Below are positions 23,222-32,350 of a stretch of 37,956 nucleotides of DNA, piece by piece (position 1 is the first letter of the stretch; each line of letters opens with the position of its first letter). A program made the position numbers and the translations under genes. The DNA is taken from the NCBI GenBank assembly GCA_902797185.1, contig CADBRV010000078.1:1-37956 (forward strand), in the 5' to 3' direction. The stretch is from an uncultured Lachnospiraceae bacterium (GTDB lineage Bacteria > Bacillota > Clostridia > Lachnospirales > Lachnospiraceae). A model generated the notes under the pieces. It was not told the DNA's origin, did no database searches, and saw only the letters and a program-made list of their open reading frames with translations.

Positions 23222-23406
23222 AATTTCTCCCTTTCTTTCTCTTTATTGTCCGAAAAGCTTACCACCGGGCAATAAGACCTATCTATCATCCTTTTTCAAA
23301 AGAAATGGGGATTTGTAAATTCTATGTCAAAATCACGAATGGGCGAAGGACGTTCGGAAATAATCTCTGGTTCAAAACATGCTTGTGTAAAAAGAAAAGA
23401 AAGTAT

Positions 23407-23435
23407 TTGCAATCCTTCCGCGAAATGGTTATAAT
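23407..23435 (+). promoter_or_regulatory. Promoter of the tRNA-Thr gene
   Basis: TTGCAA (23407-23412), 17-base spacer, consensus TATAAT (23430-23435), ending 10 bases before the tRNA. Confidence 0.85.
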
Positions 23436-23445
23436 AACATCCAGT

Positions 23446-23518
23446 GCCGATATGGCTCAGCTGGTAGAGCGATTCACTCGTAATGAATAGGCCACCGGTT
23501 CGAATCCGGTTATCGGCT
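23446..23518 (+). tRNA. tRNA-Thr (anticodon CGU)
   Basis: The acceptor arms GCCGATA (23446-23452) and TATCGGC (23511-23517) pair perfectly. The D-arm GCTCAGCTGGTAGAGC, anticodon stem ATTCA/TGAAT with loop CTCGTAA (anticodon CGT at 23479-23481) and T-arm CCGGTTCGAATCCGG are all present. CCA is not encoded. It reads ACG codons. It has its own promoter and terminator and stands alone, convergent to recN. Confidence 0.97.
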
Positions 23519-23521
23519 CGT

Positions 23522-23550
23522 CCCTCTGTAATATGCAGAGGGATTTTTTT
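23522..23550 (+). terminator. Terminator of the tRNA-Thr gene
   Basis: CCCTCTG (23522-23528) pairs with CAGAGGG (23536-23542), loop of seven, followed by ATTTTTTT. Confidence 0.93.
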
Positions 23551-23654
23551 ATGCGTAAAAATACTGTGATGCGAGAAAGAAACCGTCGACAGCTAGCGGC
23601 ATGGGAGCATCGGCAATGTGGCAGATCCCGCATATGCCAGGACCTTATAGATAC

Positions 23655-23698
23655 GAAAAATCCTGCATGAAAAAGCCTGATGCCTTCTCACACAGGAT
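23655..23698 (-). terminator. Possible terminator after recN
   Basis: On the minus strand ATCCTG (23698-23693) can pair with CAGGAT (23665-23660), followed by a short T-run. The loop is long (27 bases), so this is a weak call. It would close the long Asp23-recN operon. Confidence 0.4.
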
Positions 23699-23716
23699 CC
23701 ATCTCAAAGAGAACGC

Positions 23717-25396
23717 TTATTCCAGCCCTTTCCGGTATTTTTCCGCCATCTGCTTCATCTCTGCCGCGTTGTCCAAAGCAGTCTGCGTAATCCGGGTGCC
23801 GCCCATCATCCTGGCCAGTTCTTCGATGCTTTCCTTTTCATCCAGGCGCCGGATTGTGGAATAAGTCCTTCCGTCCGAAACCGTCTTCTCGATCAGGAAA
23901 TGCCCTTCCGCCATGGCTGCGATCTGGGGCAGGTGGGTGATGCAGATGACCTGGTGGGTCCTTGCCAGGCTGCAGAGCTTCTCCGCCACTTTCTGGGCTG
24001 TGCGGCCGCTGATGCCGCTGTCAATCTCATCAAATATAAGGGTCTGGGTATCTTCCTTATCCGCGGAAACCGTCTTCAGCGCCAGCATGATCCTGGAGAG
24101 CTCGCCGCCGGAAGCAATCTTTTCCAGAGGCTTCTTTTTCTCTCCCGGGTTGGTCGAAATCCAGAAGGAAACCTGGTCCCTGCCGGTATTTGACAGGCTT
24201 TCCGCCTCTTCGATCCTTACCTCAAAATCCGCCTGGTTGAAATTCAGTTCCACCAAAGCTTCCGCGATTTTCTTTGAAAGCACTTTGGCATCTTCCCGCC
24301 GGATCCGGCTCAAAGCGTCCGCCAGGCTCTCTGCCCTTTCTTTGGCTTTCCCCGCCTCTTCTTCCGCCTGGACGCGGGATTCATCAAAATGCATCAGCTC
24401 GTCCCGGCGTGCCTTCTTTTCTTCCAGCGAAGAAAGGATTTCCTCCACGGTATGGCCATATTTGGTTTTCAAACGGTTGATAAAATCCAGCCTGGAGGAA
24501 ACTTCCTGGAACTCTTGATCGGAGAAGGAATGCTTTTCCGCTTCCCTCGCCAGGTCGCCTTCCAACCCGTTTAGCAAATCTTCCATCTCCTCCATCTGGC
24601 TTTCGATGTCGGAAAGAGACTGGTCATAGCGTACCACCCGGCTTACCTCCCGGCAGGCATCCGACAGCGCAGTCCCCGCCCCCTCGGAACCGATGGCAGC
24701 TAAGGCCTGTGATAGCGCCTCCTGGATTTCCTGGGCATGGCTCATGCTGCGGAACTGCTCTTCCAGTTCTTCATCTTCACCCGGTCTAAGGGCGGCATCC
24801 TCGATCTCGTTGATTTCAAAATCCAGGAAAGAAAGCTCTCTTGCCCGCTCTTCCTTGTCCAGGGAAACTTCTTCCAGCTTCTTCTGCAGCTTTTTATAAT
24901 CATGGTACGCTTCCTGGTATTGGGAAAAGGCTTTTTTCGTCCGCTCCTTTCCAAACGCGTCCAGAAGGTGCAGGTGGTTCTTCCTGGAAAGCAAAAAACG
25001 GGAGTCCTGCTGCCCATGGATATCCAAAAGCGGGGCAGAGAGCTCCTTTAATTTCGAAAGGGGGACAATCTCCCCATTGATTTTGGAAATGCTTTTCGTA
25101 CCGGTGAGGCGCCTGGAAAAAATAAGGCGGCCTTCTTCCGGTTCAAACCCTTCCTCCCGGGTTTTTTCCAAAAGCCCTTCCCGCTCCAGGGCAAAAACCA
25201 TCTCCGCCGAGCAGCTGTCCGCGCCTTCCCGGATGAGGTCCCGGGACGCTTTTTCGCCGGTGGCAAGGCCGACAGAGCCCAGCAGCACGGATTTGCCCGC
25301 GCCGGTCTCACCGGTCAGGATGTTCAGCCCCCTGTCAAATTCAATCTGGGCTTCCTCTAAAATGGCAAGATTTTTAACATGCAGTGATTCTAACAT
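23717..25396 (-). CDS. recN: DNA repair protein RecN
   Basis: 559 residues from the ATG at 25396 (MLESLHVKNLAIL, the typical RecN start, with GGAGGAG just before it); a longer frame to 25528 is not supported. Walker A is GETGAGKS (29-36). The ABC signature is SGGELSRIMLALK and Walker B is TLIFDEIDSGISG near the C-terminus, with a coiled-coil middle as in SMC-like proteins. It acts early at DNA double-strand breaks. It is the last gene of the Asp23-to-recN operon, 178 bases after argR. spoIVB and spo0A, which usually follow recN in spore-forming Clostridia, are absent. Confidence 0.95.
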   Translation of the reverse strand: MLESLHVKNLAILEEAQIEFDRGLNILTGETGAGKSVLLGSVGLATGEKASRDLIREGADSCSAEMVFALEREGLLEKTREEGFEPEEGRLIFSRRLTGTKSISKINGEIVPLSKLKELSAPLLDIHGQQDSRFLLSRKNHLHLLDAFGKERTKKAFSQYQEAYHDYKKLQKKLEEVSLDKEERARELSFLDFEINEIEDAALRPGEDEELEEQFRSMSHAQEIQEALSQALAAIGSEGAGTALSDACREVSRVVRYDQSLSDIESQMEEMEDLLNGLEGDLAREAEKHSFSDQEFQEVSSRLDFINRLKTKYGHTVEEILSSLEEKKARRDELMHFDESRVQAEEEAGKAKERAESLADALSRIRREDAKVLSKKIAEALVELNFNQADFEVRIEEAESLSNTGRDQVSFWISTNPGEKKKPLEKIASGGELSRIMLALKTVSADKEDTQTLIFDEIDSGISGRTAQKVAEKLCSLARTHQVICITHLPQIAAMAEGHFLIEKTVSDGRTYSTIRRLDEKESIEELARMMGGTRITQTALDNAAEMKQMAEKYRKGLE

Positions 25397-25450
25397 ACTC
25401 CTCCGTCTTCCCTCACCAAAACAGAAGCGATCTTCTACGCACTTTTTTAT

Positions 25451-25499
25451 GCATGGCAGCCCGGATTCCTGCTGGAATTTCTGCTGCCTGGTGTCATGC
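25451..25499. repeat. Two-stage hairpin in the argR-recN gap
   Basis: GGCAGC (25455-25460) pairs with GCTGCC (25483-25488), ATTCC (25465-25469) with GGAAT (25474-25478), and GCATG (25451-25455) with CATGC (25495-25499). No T-run follows on the minus strand, so it is not a terminator; it may set the argR/recN ratio by mRNA processing. Confidence 0.5.
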
Positions 25500-25574
25500 C
25501 TGCCAAATGCCGCCAGTACAGGGACCAATAAGCGGAGCTTTCCACAGCACCTGCCTGGCGGGAGAAACTGTTTG

Positions 25575-26024
25575 TTACCTCGCCAGGTTTTTCAGCTTTT
25601 CGCAGAGCCTTGCCGCGTCTCCCGGCGTACGTACCGCGCACATGACGGTATCATCTCCCGCGATAGATCCTACGATTTCCGGCGCGTTCATGGAATCCAA
25701 AGCTGCCGCCACCGCCATGGCCATGCCGGAGACCGTCTTTACCACCAGGAGGTTCCCGGCGGAATCCGCTGAAAGGAACCCTTCCCGGAACACCGCCCGG
25801 TATTTGACAAAGGCTTCCCTGCCGTTATCCCCGGAGGAGGCGTATTTCTGACTGCCCCTGGCATCCGCCACTTTCACCAGCTTCAGCTCCCGGATATCAC
25901 GGGAGACGGTGGCCTGGGTGACCTGGTAGCCGGACTGGTGCAGGAGGTTCAAAAGCTCCTCCTGGGTCTCGATTTCATGGGAAGCGATCAGCTCCAATAT
26001 TTTTTCCTGCCTGGCAGATTTCAT
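25575..26024 (-). CDS. argR: Arginine repressor ArgR/AhrC
   Basis: 149 residues, the standard length. The N-terminal winged helix (ARQEKILELIASHEIETQEEL, then QVTQATVSRDIRELKLVKV) binds ARG boxes. The C-terminal domain has GSIAGDDTVMCAVRT, with the GDDT motif for arginine binding and hexamer formation. It represses arginine synthesis and activates catabolism when arginine is high. It lies nine bases after nadK in the long operon. argH at 18-20 kb is a plausible target, but I saw no convincing ARG box upstream of it. Confidence 0.95.
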   Translation of the reverse strand: MKSARQEKILELIASHEIETQEELLNLLHQSGYQVTQATVSRDIRELKLVKVADARGSQKYASSGDNGREAFVKYRAVFREGFLSADSAGNLLVVKTVSGMAMAVAAALDSMNAPEIVGSIAGDDTVMCAVRTPGDAARLCEKLKNLAR

Positions 26025-26033
26025 ATCCCTCCC

Positions 26034-26906
26034 CTAGCGGTCCAGCTGGTGGTCCATCTTCTTATGCATCCTCTCGATAAAGCTCATCTCGCTGAGCTTC
26101 ATAATCTGTACGTGGCCCTTGGCACGGCGGATCACGATGCGGTCGCCAACCGAAAGCACCGTACTGTAATCCCCGTCAAAGCTGACTTCCACTCCTTCCT
26201 TGTTGCGGGTGGAATGGTTGCGCTCCAGCATTTCCACAGTGATTTCATCGGACGGGTCGATGACCATGCTCTTTACCACCATGCCCTGGGGGCAGATCGG
26301 GGTCACCAGGATCACGTCGGTCTTCGGGTCTACGATGGGACCGCCGGCAGAAAGGTTGTATGCGCTGGACCCCGTGGGGGTAGAAATGACGACGCCGTCA
26401 GCGCTGTAGTTGCACAGGAATTTTCCATTTACATAAAGGTTCAGGTTTACCACCTGTGCAATGCCATAACGATGGATGACGATATCGTTTAACGCGGTAT
26501 GGACCGGCTGCTCCTCGTCATTGAGGATCGCTTCCCCGGCCAGGGCCAGCCTGTTTTCCACGATAAAATCATCCTGCATGATCCGTTCCAGGGATGGGAT
26601 CAGGTTCTCCTGCTCGATCTCGCACAGATAACCCAATGTACCCATGCTGATACCGATCATGGGGATCTGCAGGGCTTCCAGGTCGCGGGCAGCCTTGATA
26701 AAGGTGCCGTCGCCGCCCAGGATCAAAGCCACTTCCGGACGGATGGCGAACTGGTCGGGCTGCAGGATGACGCTTTCCTCCCCGCTTTCCCGGCTTTCTA
26801 CCACCACGCAGGTGCCGCCTTTTTCCTTTACATAGTTACGGATCTGTTCGGTCACCAGCAGCCCTTTGTCCTTGGACGGGTTGGTGACCAGCAAAAAGTT
26901 CTTCAT
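26034..26906 (-). CDS. nadK: NAD kinase
   Basis: 290 residues from the ATG at 26906, which has GAGGAG five bases upstream; the frame extends to 26918 without support. GGDGT (64-68) is the diphosphate-binding motif, and NDIVIHR and DGVVISTPTGSSAYNLSAGG are the family signatures for NAD binding. It makes NADP from NAD and ATP or polyphosphate. It stands between tlyA and argR as in other Clostridia. A 245-base gap before it, unusual for this tight operon, holds the tandem hairpin repeat. Confidence 0.95.
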   Translation of the reverse strand: MKNFLLVTNPSKDKGLLVTEQIRNYVKEKGGTCVVVESRESGEESVILQPDQFAIRPEVALILGGDGTFIKAARDLEALQIPMIGISMGTLGYLCEIEQENLIPSLERIMQDDFIVENRLALAGEAILNDEEQPVHTALNDIVIHRYGIAQVVNLNLYVNGKFLCNYSADGVVISTPTGSSAYNLSAGGPIVDPKTDVILVTPICPQGMVVKSMVIDPSDEITVEMLERNHSTRNKEGVEVSFDGDYSTVLSVGDRIVIRRAKGHVQIMKLSEMSFIERMHKKMDHQLDR

Positions 26907-26918
26907 AACGCTCCTCAT

Positions 26919-27075
26919 ATTTCATCACCCGAAGGGTGATGAGGCAGACCGTGCCCACGCGCTTTGCAAGCATTTCCATGGCACGGCTCTCCTTGTCCAC
27001 ATTTCATCGCCCAAAAGGTGATGAAGCAGGCCATCCCCGTGAGCATCGCAAGCTTTCGATTGGCACAGCTTTTTC
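26919..27075. repeat. Tandem intergenic element, copies C and D, period 82 bases
   Basis: Copy C begins ATTTCATC at 26919 and copy D begins ATTTCATC at 27001. Each has first a small hairpin (C: TCATCACCC-GAA-GGGTGATGA at 26922-26942) and then a GC stem. In C, CCGTGCC (26949-26955) pairs with GGCACGG (26980-26986); in D the stem has decayed. A third, poorer remnant may run from 27070 to about 27135. The sequence GGTGATGAGGCAG of copy C recurs exactly at 33288-33300. Confidence 0.75.
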
Positions 27076-27164
27076 ATCCACACTTCTCTGCCTCCAAAGC
27101 AGGGAATCGGCCATGCCTGCGCGCCATACGCGCTTCAACAGAATACAGCCTTTTCAGCCTCTTT

Positions 27165-27965
27165 TTATTTGTCCAGTGCCGCGTGGGCAGCTTCCACTAC
27201 CTCTTCCGGATGGATCACGGCATCTTCCTGTTCCATGTCTTTCGAAAGATAGAGCAGGTATTCTATGTTACCTTCAGGTCCTTTGACAGGGGAAAAATCC
27301 AGCCCTAAAAGGCGGAAAGACATTGACCTTGCCGTCTCCATGACTTTTTTCAAGACTTCCAGATGGACTTTCTTGTCCCGGACGACGCCCTTTTTGCCCA
27401 CCTTTTCCCGGCCGGCTTCAAACTGGGGCTTGATCAATGTCACCATGCGCCCCTTAGGTGTAAGCAGCGGATAAGCCGCCGGCAGGATTTTGTCCAGTGA
27501 GATAAAAGAAACATCCACCGACGCGAAATCGATGGGGTCCGGCACCTGCTGCCGGGTGCAGTAGCGGAAATTGGTCTTCTCAAGACAGACCACCCTGGGG
27601 TCCTGGCGCAGCTTCCACGCGAACTGGCCGTACCCCACGTCGATAGAGTACACTTTCGCGGCACCATTTTGCAACATGCAGTCCGTAAAGCCGCCGGTGG
27701 AAGCGCCGATATCCATGCAGGTGCAGCCTGTAAGGCCGATGCCAAAGCTCTTCATGGCTTTTTCCAGCTTCAGGCCGCCCCGGCTGACATAAGGGAGCTT
27801 TTTGCCTCTCACTTCGACCTTCGCCTCTTCCGGGAAAGAAGAGCCGGCCTTGTCTTCCTTTACACCGTCCACATAGACGCTGCCTTCCATGATATAAGCT
27901 TTCGCCCGCTCCCGGGAAGGCGCCAGCCCTTTCTGGACTAATAACACGTCCAGCCGTTGTTTCAT
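27165..27965 (-). CDS. tlyA: TlyA family rRNA 2'-O-methyltransferase (hemolysin A family)
   Basis: 266 residues. An N-terminal S4 RNA-binding domain (QRLDVLLVQKGLAPSRERAK, then YIMEGSVYVDG) is followed by an RrmJ/FtsJ-like methyltransferase fold with the S-adenosylmethionine motif MDIGASTGGFTDCML and later SIDVGYGQ. Homologues methylate 16S and 23S rRNA cytidines; the old name hemolysin is misleading. The ATG overlaps the dxs stop (ATGA), showing translational coupling. It is followed by the 200-base repeat-bearing gap. Confidence 0.92.
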   Translation of the reverse strand: MKQRLDVLLVQKGLAPSRERAKAYIMEGSVYVDGVKEDKAGSSFPEEAKVEVRGKKLPYVSRGGLKLEKAMKSFGIGLTGCTCMDIGASTGGFTDCMLQNGAAKVYSIDVGYGQFAWKLRQDPRVVCLEKTNFRYCTRQQVPDPIDFASVDVSFISLDKILPAAYPLLTPKGRMVTLIKPQFEAGREKVGKKGVVRDKKVHLEVLKKVMETARSMSFRLLGLDFSPVKGPEGNIEYLLYLSKDMEQEDAVIHPEEVVEAAHAALDK

Positions 27966-29830
27966 AATTCCAGGATCCTTTCCGTTATGCTTTCCGCGTC
28001 CAGCCCATAAACTGAAAACAGCTTGGTGACGCTGCCATGGGGGATAAAGGCATCATCGATGCCGATGGGCAGGAACTTGATTTCATGGGAAAGCCGCCCT
28101 TCCCGCCCATCCTTCAAAAGCTTTTCGCCAACGCTGTCTCCTAGGCCGCCCTTGAGCATGCCTTCTTCCAGCGTGGCAAAAAGGGAATGGTCCTTTTCCA
28201 GATCCTCCAGAAGAGCCTCGTCCAGCGGCTTGGCAAAACGCATATTCACCAGGGTAACGTTTTTCCCTTTTTCTTTCAAGGCAAGGCGTACCTGCTCGGC
28301 CACCTTGACCATGCTGCCATAGGCCAGGAGGGCGATGTCCTTTTCCCGGTAAACCAGTTCCGCCCTGCCCATTTCAATGGGCGCCCTGAAATCCTGGAGC
28401 CCGTCGTAAGCTTCCCCTCTGGGGTATCGGATGGCAAAAGGCCCTTTCCCGGCAATGGCAAATTTGAGCATGTCGGAAAGCTCCCATTTGTTTTTCGGCG
28501 CCATGACCGTCATATTTGGGACAGCGGAGAGCATGCTGATATCAAAAAGCCCGTTGTGGGTCTCACCGTCCGCACCCACGATGCCGGCACGGTCCAGGCA
28601 GAAAACAACATGCAAATCCTGCAGCGCCACGTCATGGATCACCTGGTCATATGCCCTTTGCAGGAAGGAGGAGTAAACCGCAACCACCGGGACCATGCCG
28701 TTCATGGCAAGCCCGGCCGCGAAAGTCACAGCATGTTCTTCCGCGATCCCTACATCAAAAAACCGCTCCGGATACATGTTTTTGAAACGGTTCAGCCCGG
28801 TGCCGTCCGCCATGGCCGCCGTAATGGCCACCAGGGAGGGCTCCCTCTGCCCCATCTTGCGCATGACAGTCGAAAAGATATCCTGGTACCTGGCCTTGCC
28901 ATTCCGATTGTTATTGACACCGGTCGCTACATCAAAAGCGCCGATCCCGTGAAACCGGGAAGGATGGCGCTCTGCCGGGCCATAGCCTTTTCCCTTCACC
29001 GTCTTCACATGCACCAGCACCGCCCCGTTTACCCGGGAAGCTTCCCGGAAAAGCTTTAACATCTCCGGGATGTTGTAGCCATCCACCGGTCCCACGTAAG
29101 TGATGCCCATGTCTTCGAAAAACATTTCCGGCACAATCATCTGCTTGATGCCGTTTTTAGTACGGCGCAGGCTGTCGGCCATGTGCTTGCCCAGAGGCGT
29201 CTGGTTTAAAGACTGTTCCAGGTTTTCCTTAAATTCATTGTAATGCCTGGAAGTGCGCAGGTTGCTCAGGTTCCGGGACAGGATGCCTACATTTTCCGAA
29301 ATCGACATCTCGTTGTCATTGTAGACAATCATGAAGTTGGTCTTCATGCGGGCGGCGTTATTGAGCGCCTCGTATGCCAGGCCGCCGGTCATAGCGCCAT
29401 CCCCGATAACGGCTACCACCTTATAATTTTCCCCACGCAGCTCCCTGGCCTGGGCAATGCCCAAAGCAGCCGAGATGGAAGTGGAGCTGTGGCCGGTATT
29501 AAACGCGTCACAGTCGCTTTCACAGGTTTTGGGAAAACCGCTCATGCCGCCATACTGGCGCAGCGTATCAAAGCCGTCCTTGCGGCCGGTGAGGATCTTA
29601 TGGGTATAGCACTGGTGTCCCACGTCCCATACCAGCTTGTCCTGCGGGAAATCCAGGAACAGGTGCAAGGCAATGGTCAGCTCCACCACGCCCAGGTTGG
29701 AAGCCAGATGTCCCCCTGTTTTAGATACTTTATCCAAAAGGAATTCCCGGATCTCCTGTGCCAGAAGGGGCATTTCCGACATGGGTATCTTCTTGATATC
29801 GTTCGGTTTGTTAATCCTGTCCAGAATCAT
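27962..29830 (-). CDS. dxs: 1-deoxy-D-xylulose-5-phosphate synthase
   Basis: 622 residues from the ATG at 29830 (MILDRINKPNDIKKI, the usual start); a GTG at 29842 overlaps ispA more deeply. Motifs: GHQCYTHKILTGRKD, the thiamine-diphosphate GDGAMTGGLAYEALN, HVKTVKGKGYGPAE, and a transketolase-type C-terminal half with DVGIAEEHAVTFAAG. It makes deoxyxylulose phosphate from pyruvate and glyceraldehyde phosphate, the entry step of the methylerythritol phosphate pathway. It directly follows ispA, so isoprenoid supply and prenyl chain elongation are expressed together. Confidence 0.96.
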   Translation of the reverse strand: MILDRINKPNDIKKIPMSEMPLLAQEIREFLLDKVSKTGGHLASNLGVVELTIALHLFLDFPQDKLVWDVGHQCYTHKILTGRKDGFDTLRQYGGMSGFPKTCESDCDAFNTGHSSTSISAALGIAQARELRGENYKVVAVIGDGAMTGGLAYEALNNAARMKTNFMIVYNDNEMSISENVGILSRNLSNLRTSRHYNEFKENLEQSLNQTPLGKHMADSLRRTKNGIKQMIVPEMFFEDMGITYVGPVDGYNIPEMLKLFREASRVNGAVLVHVKTVKGKGYGPAERHPSRFHGIGAFDVATGVNNNRNGKARYQDIFSTVMRKMGQREPSLVAITAAMADGTGLNRFKNMYPERFFDVGIAEEHAVTFAAGLAMNGMVPVVAVYSSFLQRAYDQVIHDVALQDLHVVFCLDRAGIVGADGETHNGLFDISMLSAVPNMTVMAPKNKWELSDMLKFAIAGKGPFAIRYPRGEAYDGLQDFRAPIEMGRAELVYREKDIALLAYGSMVKVAEQVRLALKEKGKNVTLVNMRFAKPLDEALLEDLEKDHSLFATLEEGMLKGGLGDSVGEKLLKDGREGRLSHEIKFLPIGIDDAFIPHGSVTKLFSVYGLDAESITERILEL

Positions 29831-29831
29831 C

Positions 29832-30722
29832 TTATTTATCACGTCCCATCAGATAACGGATCAGTTTCGGCAGAAAAGCATTCTTACGGCCAGTGGCTTC
29901 CAGATATTCCACCGCCTGGTCGGTATAATCCTGTGCCTGCTTTTTCGCGCCTTCCAGGCCGAACAGGTTCACATAAGTCTGCTTTCCGTTCTTCTCATCA
30001 GAGCCGGCCGGCTTGCCCATGACTTTCAGGTCGCCGGTGACATCCAGGATATCGTCCTGGATCTGGAATGCCATGCCCAGGGCATGCCCGGATTTTTCCA
30101 CCAGGTCCAGCTCTTCTTCGGTGGCGCCCTCCAATACGGCGCCCACCATCATGGATGCTTCAATCAGGGCGCAGGTCTTCATGCTATGGATGGCTTTCAA
30201 GGTCTCCAGATCCATTTTTTTCCCTTCCATCTCCACGTCCACGGTCTGGCCGCCTACCATGCCATAGGCTCCGGCTTTGCGGGAAAGGATACGGAAAGCC
30301 CGAAGCGGGCGGCCATGGGCATGCTCCTTTTCAATGCCTTCCGCGATAAGCTCATAGGCATAGTTTAAAAGCGCGTCCCCGGCAAGCACCCCCATGGCAT
30401 CGCCATAGACAACCCAGGTGGTTTCCTTGCCCCTGCGGTACCTGTCCCCGTCCATGGCAGGCAGGTCATCATGTACCAGGGAATAGGTGTGGATCATCTC
30501 GATGGCCGCCATAAAATAAGGCAGGGAAATGCTCAGCTGGGCATTCCCGAACATCCTGGCCGTCTCCATCATCAGCATGGGCCGCAGGCGCTTCCCTCCG
30601 GCTTTTACGCTGTAATCCATGGCGGAAAAAATCGTCTTCTGCAGCCCTTCCTCTTTCGGAAGGAACCTTCCTACAACCTGGTCGATATCCTTAACCTTGC
30701 GGTCGATTTCCTGCTCTATCAT
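29832..30722 (-). CDS. ispA: Polyprenyl (farnesyl) diphosphate synthase
   Basis: 296 residues from the ATG at 30722, which overlaps the xseB stop as ATGA; upstream in-frame codons to 30755 lie inside xseB. GGKRLRP (42-48) binds isopentenyl diphosphate, the first aspartate-rich motif is DDLPAMD (85-91), and the second is QIQDDILDVTGD. It condenses isopentenyl diphosphate with allylic diphosphates to farnesyl or geranyl diphosphate for undecaprenyl and quinone chains. The small residues ahead of the first motif fit a short-chain enzyme; exact chain length is not certain. Confidence 0.94.
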   Translation of the reverse strand: MIEQEIDRKVKDIDQVVGRFLPKEEGLQKTIFSAMDYSVKAGGKRLRPMLMMETARMFGNAQLSISLPYFMAAIEMIHTYSLVHDDLPAMDGDRYRRGKETTWVVYGDAMGVLAGDALLNYAYELIAEGIEKEHAHGRPLRAFRILSRKAGAYGMVGGQTVDVEMEGKKMDLETLKAIHSMKTCALIEASMMVGAVLEGATEEELDLVEKSGHALGMAFQIQDDILDVTGDLKVMGKPAGSDEKNGKQTYVNLFGLEGAKKQAQDYTDQAVEYLEATGRKNAFLPKLIRYLMGRDK

Positions 30723-30994
30723 TTCTCTTCGCTCTCTCCGGACTGCCCGCTGCATTCCGGCTGTAAATCTTCTTCCTGAAGCACTTTCATCTGTTTCTCG
30801 ATCCCGTCAATGATCTTGCTGCACTGCCGGATCAGGCGGATCCCTTCTTCATAATTGGAAAACGCGTCCTCCAGGGACTGGCCTTCCTTTCCTATTTCTT
30901 CCACGCAGCTTTCTGCCTTGGATAAAAGCTCCTCCAGCTTTTCGGAGGATGGAGCCTCTCCCTTTGCCGCTGCCCGGGTCTTGTTTTCTGCCAT
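30719..30994 (-). CDS. xseB: Exodeoxyribonuclease VII small subunit
   Basis: 91 residues. The two-helix core is visible: EKLEELLSKAESCVEEI, then SLEDAFSNYEEGIRLIRQCSKII (the SLEDAFxxYExGxxLxxxC pattern of XseB). It binds several copies to XseA to form ExoVII, which degrades single-stranded DNA from both ends. The ATG immediately follows the xseA stop (TAAATG), and GGAGGT of the xseA end serves as its ribosome site. The N-terminus is about 15 residues longer and more charged than the minimal family. Confidence 0.93.
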   Translation of the reverse strand: MAENKTRAAAKGEAPSSEKLEELLSKAESCVEEIGKEGQSLEDAFSNYEEGIRLIRQCSKIIDGIEKQMKVLQEEDLQPECSGQSGESEEK

Positions 30995-32350
30995 TTACTT
31001 ACCTCCTGCCGGAACCGTCTCCTCTACACGGACTTTCGCCTTGCCATCTGCCATATGCAATGTCAAGGGCTGCTGCTTTTCCAGCTTTTCCACGCTGCGC
31101 ACGCCGGCACCGTTTTCATCGGATACAAAGGCAAAGCCACGCTGCATCTGCTTTAATGGCGAAACCGCGTCCAGCTTCTGGGCGCATAAGGCTTCCTTTG
31201 CCTTCCAGTCTTTTAAATTGCTGTCCATGGAATAGTCCAGCCTGGAATGCACGTCCTGGAGGCGCCGTTTGTCCATGGCAAACTTTGCCTGCATCTGCCC
31301 TTCCAGCCGGGCTTTGGATAACGCGGCCCTGTCCTTCTGCTGCCGGAGGATTGCCAGAAGGCTCCCCTCCAGCTGTCTGGCATAGTCATCCAGAAGCTGC
31401 CGCCGTTCGTTGATTAGGTGCCTGGGACTTCTGCTCTGCAGGAGCTTTTCATCCGACTGCACGCGGCTGCGGAGCCGGAAAATCACCTGCCCCATTTTCT
31501 GGGCAGCCTGCCCTTCCAGGCCGGAAAGGCTTTCCAGAAAATCCTCCGCGGAAAAAACAGCCATCTGGGCTGCCGCGGTAGGGGTAATAGCGCTGCCATC
31601 TGCCACCAAGTCGGAAATGGTCTTTTCATAGGGCGCGTGCCCTACGGCAGAGATCACCGGAGTCTGGCACGCAAAAATCGCCCTCCCCAGCTCTTCGCTG
31701 TTGAAGGCCCACATGTCTTCCATGGAACCGCCACCTCGGCCGATGATGATCACGTCCACCCCGAAACGGTCCAAAGCTTTAAGGCCATGGATGAGGCTCT
31801 GCGCTGCCCCGTCCCCCTGCACCTGGGCCGGGCAGAGGTAAATCTGGACATAAGGGTTTCTCTCGTAAGCGGTGGAACGGATATCGTCGATGACCGCCCC
31901 GGTGGGAGCCGTCACCACGCCCAAAGTACGGATGTATTTCGGAAGCGGCTTTTTATAGCCCGGGTCGAAAATCCCTTCTTCGCCCAGCTTCTTTTTCACC
32001 CGTTCAAATTCCTGGTGGTAGTAGCCTTCGCCCTGCCGCTGGATTTCTTTGGCATAGAGCTTGTAGCATCCCTGGGGGCCGTATACCCCGATTTCCCCTT
32101 TGGCGATGACCTGGTCCCCGTTTTTCATAGGGAATGTCAATCTCTTTCGGTCACTCCGCCACATGGCACAGCTAAGTATGGCTCCCTTGTCCTTCAGCGT
32201 AAAATAGAGATGCCCGGAAGAAGCATAGCTGCAGTTGGAAACTTCCCCCTTGATGCAGATCCGCTGGAGCAGCGGCTCCTGCTCAACCATGCCCTGGATG
32301 TACCCCGTAACCTGGGATACGGAATAAATATTATCTGTACTTCTTATCAT
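30995..32350 (-). CDS. xseA: Exodeoxyribonuclease VII large subunit
   Basis: 451 residues. The N-terminal OB-fold (IYSVSQVTGYIQGMVEQE, then IKGEVSNCSYASSGHLYFTLKD) binds single-stranded DNA. The catalytic region contains VTAPTGAVIDDI, DVIIIGRGGGSMEDMWAFN and SAVGHAPYEKTISDLVAD, the usual ExoVII motifs. A long coiled-coil region follows and a short C-terminal part (MQRGFAFV). The ATG overlaps the nusB stop (ATGA). Together with xseB and recN it gives the operon a DNA-repair theme. Confidence 0.96.
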   Translation of the reverse strand: MIRSTDNIYSVSQVTGYIQGMVEQEPLLQRICIKGEVSNCSYASSGHLYFTLKDKGAILSCAMWRSDRKRLTFPMKNGDQVIAKGEIGVYGPQGCYKLYAKEIQRQGEGYYHQEFERVKKKLGEEGIFDPGYKKPLPKYIRTLGVVTAPTGAVIDDIRSTAYERNPYVQIYLCPAQVQGDGAAQSLIHGLKALDRFGVDVIIIGRGGGSMEDMWAFNSEELGRAIFACQTPVISAVGHAPYEKTISDLVADGSAITPTAAAQMAVFSAEDFLESLSGLEGQAAQKMGQVIFRLRSRVQSDEKLLQSRSPRHLINERRQLLDDYARQLEGSLLAILRQQKDRAALSKARLEGQMQAKFAMDKRRLQDVHSRLDYSMDSNLKDWKAKEALCAQKLDAVSPLKQMQRGFAFVSDENGAGVRSVEKLEKQQPLTLHMADGKAKVRVEETVPAGGK

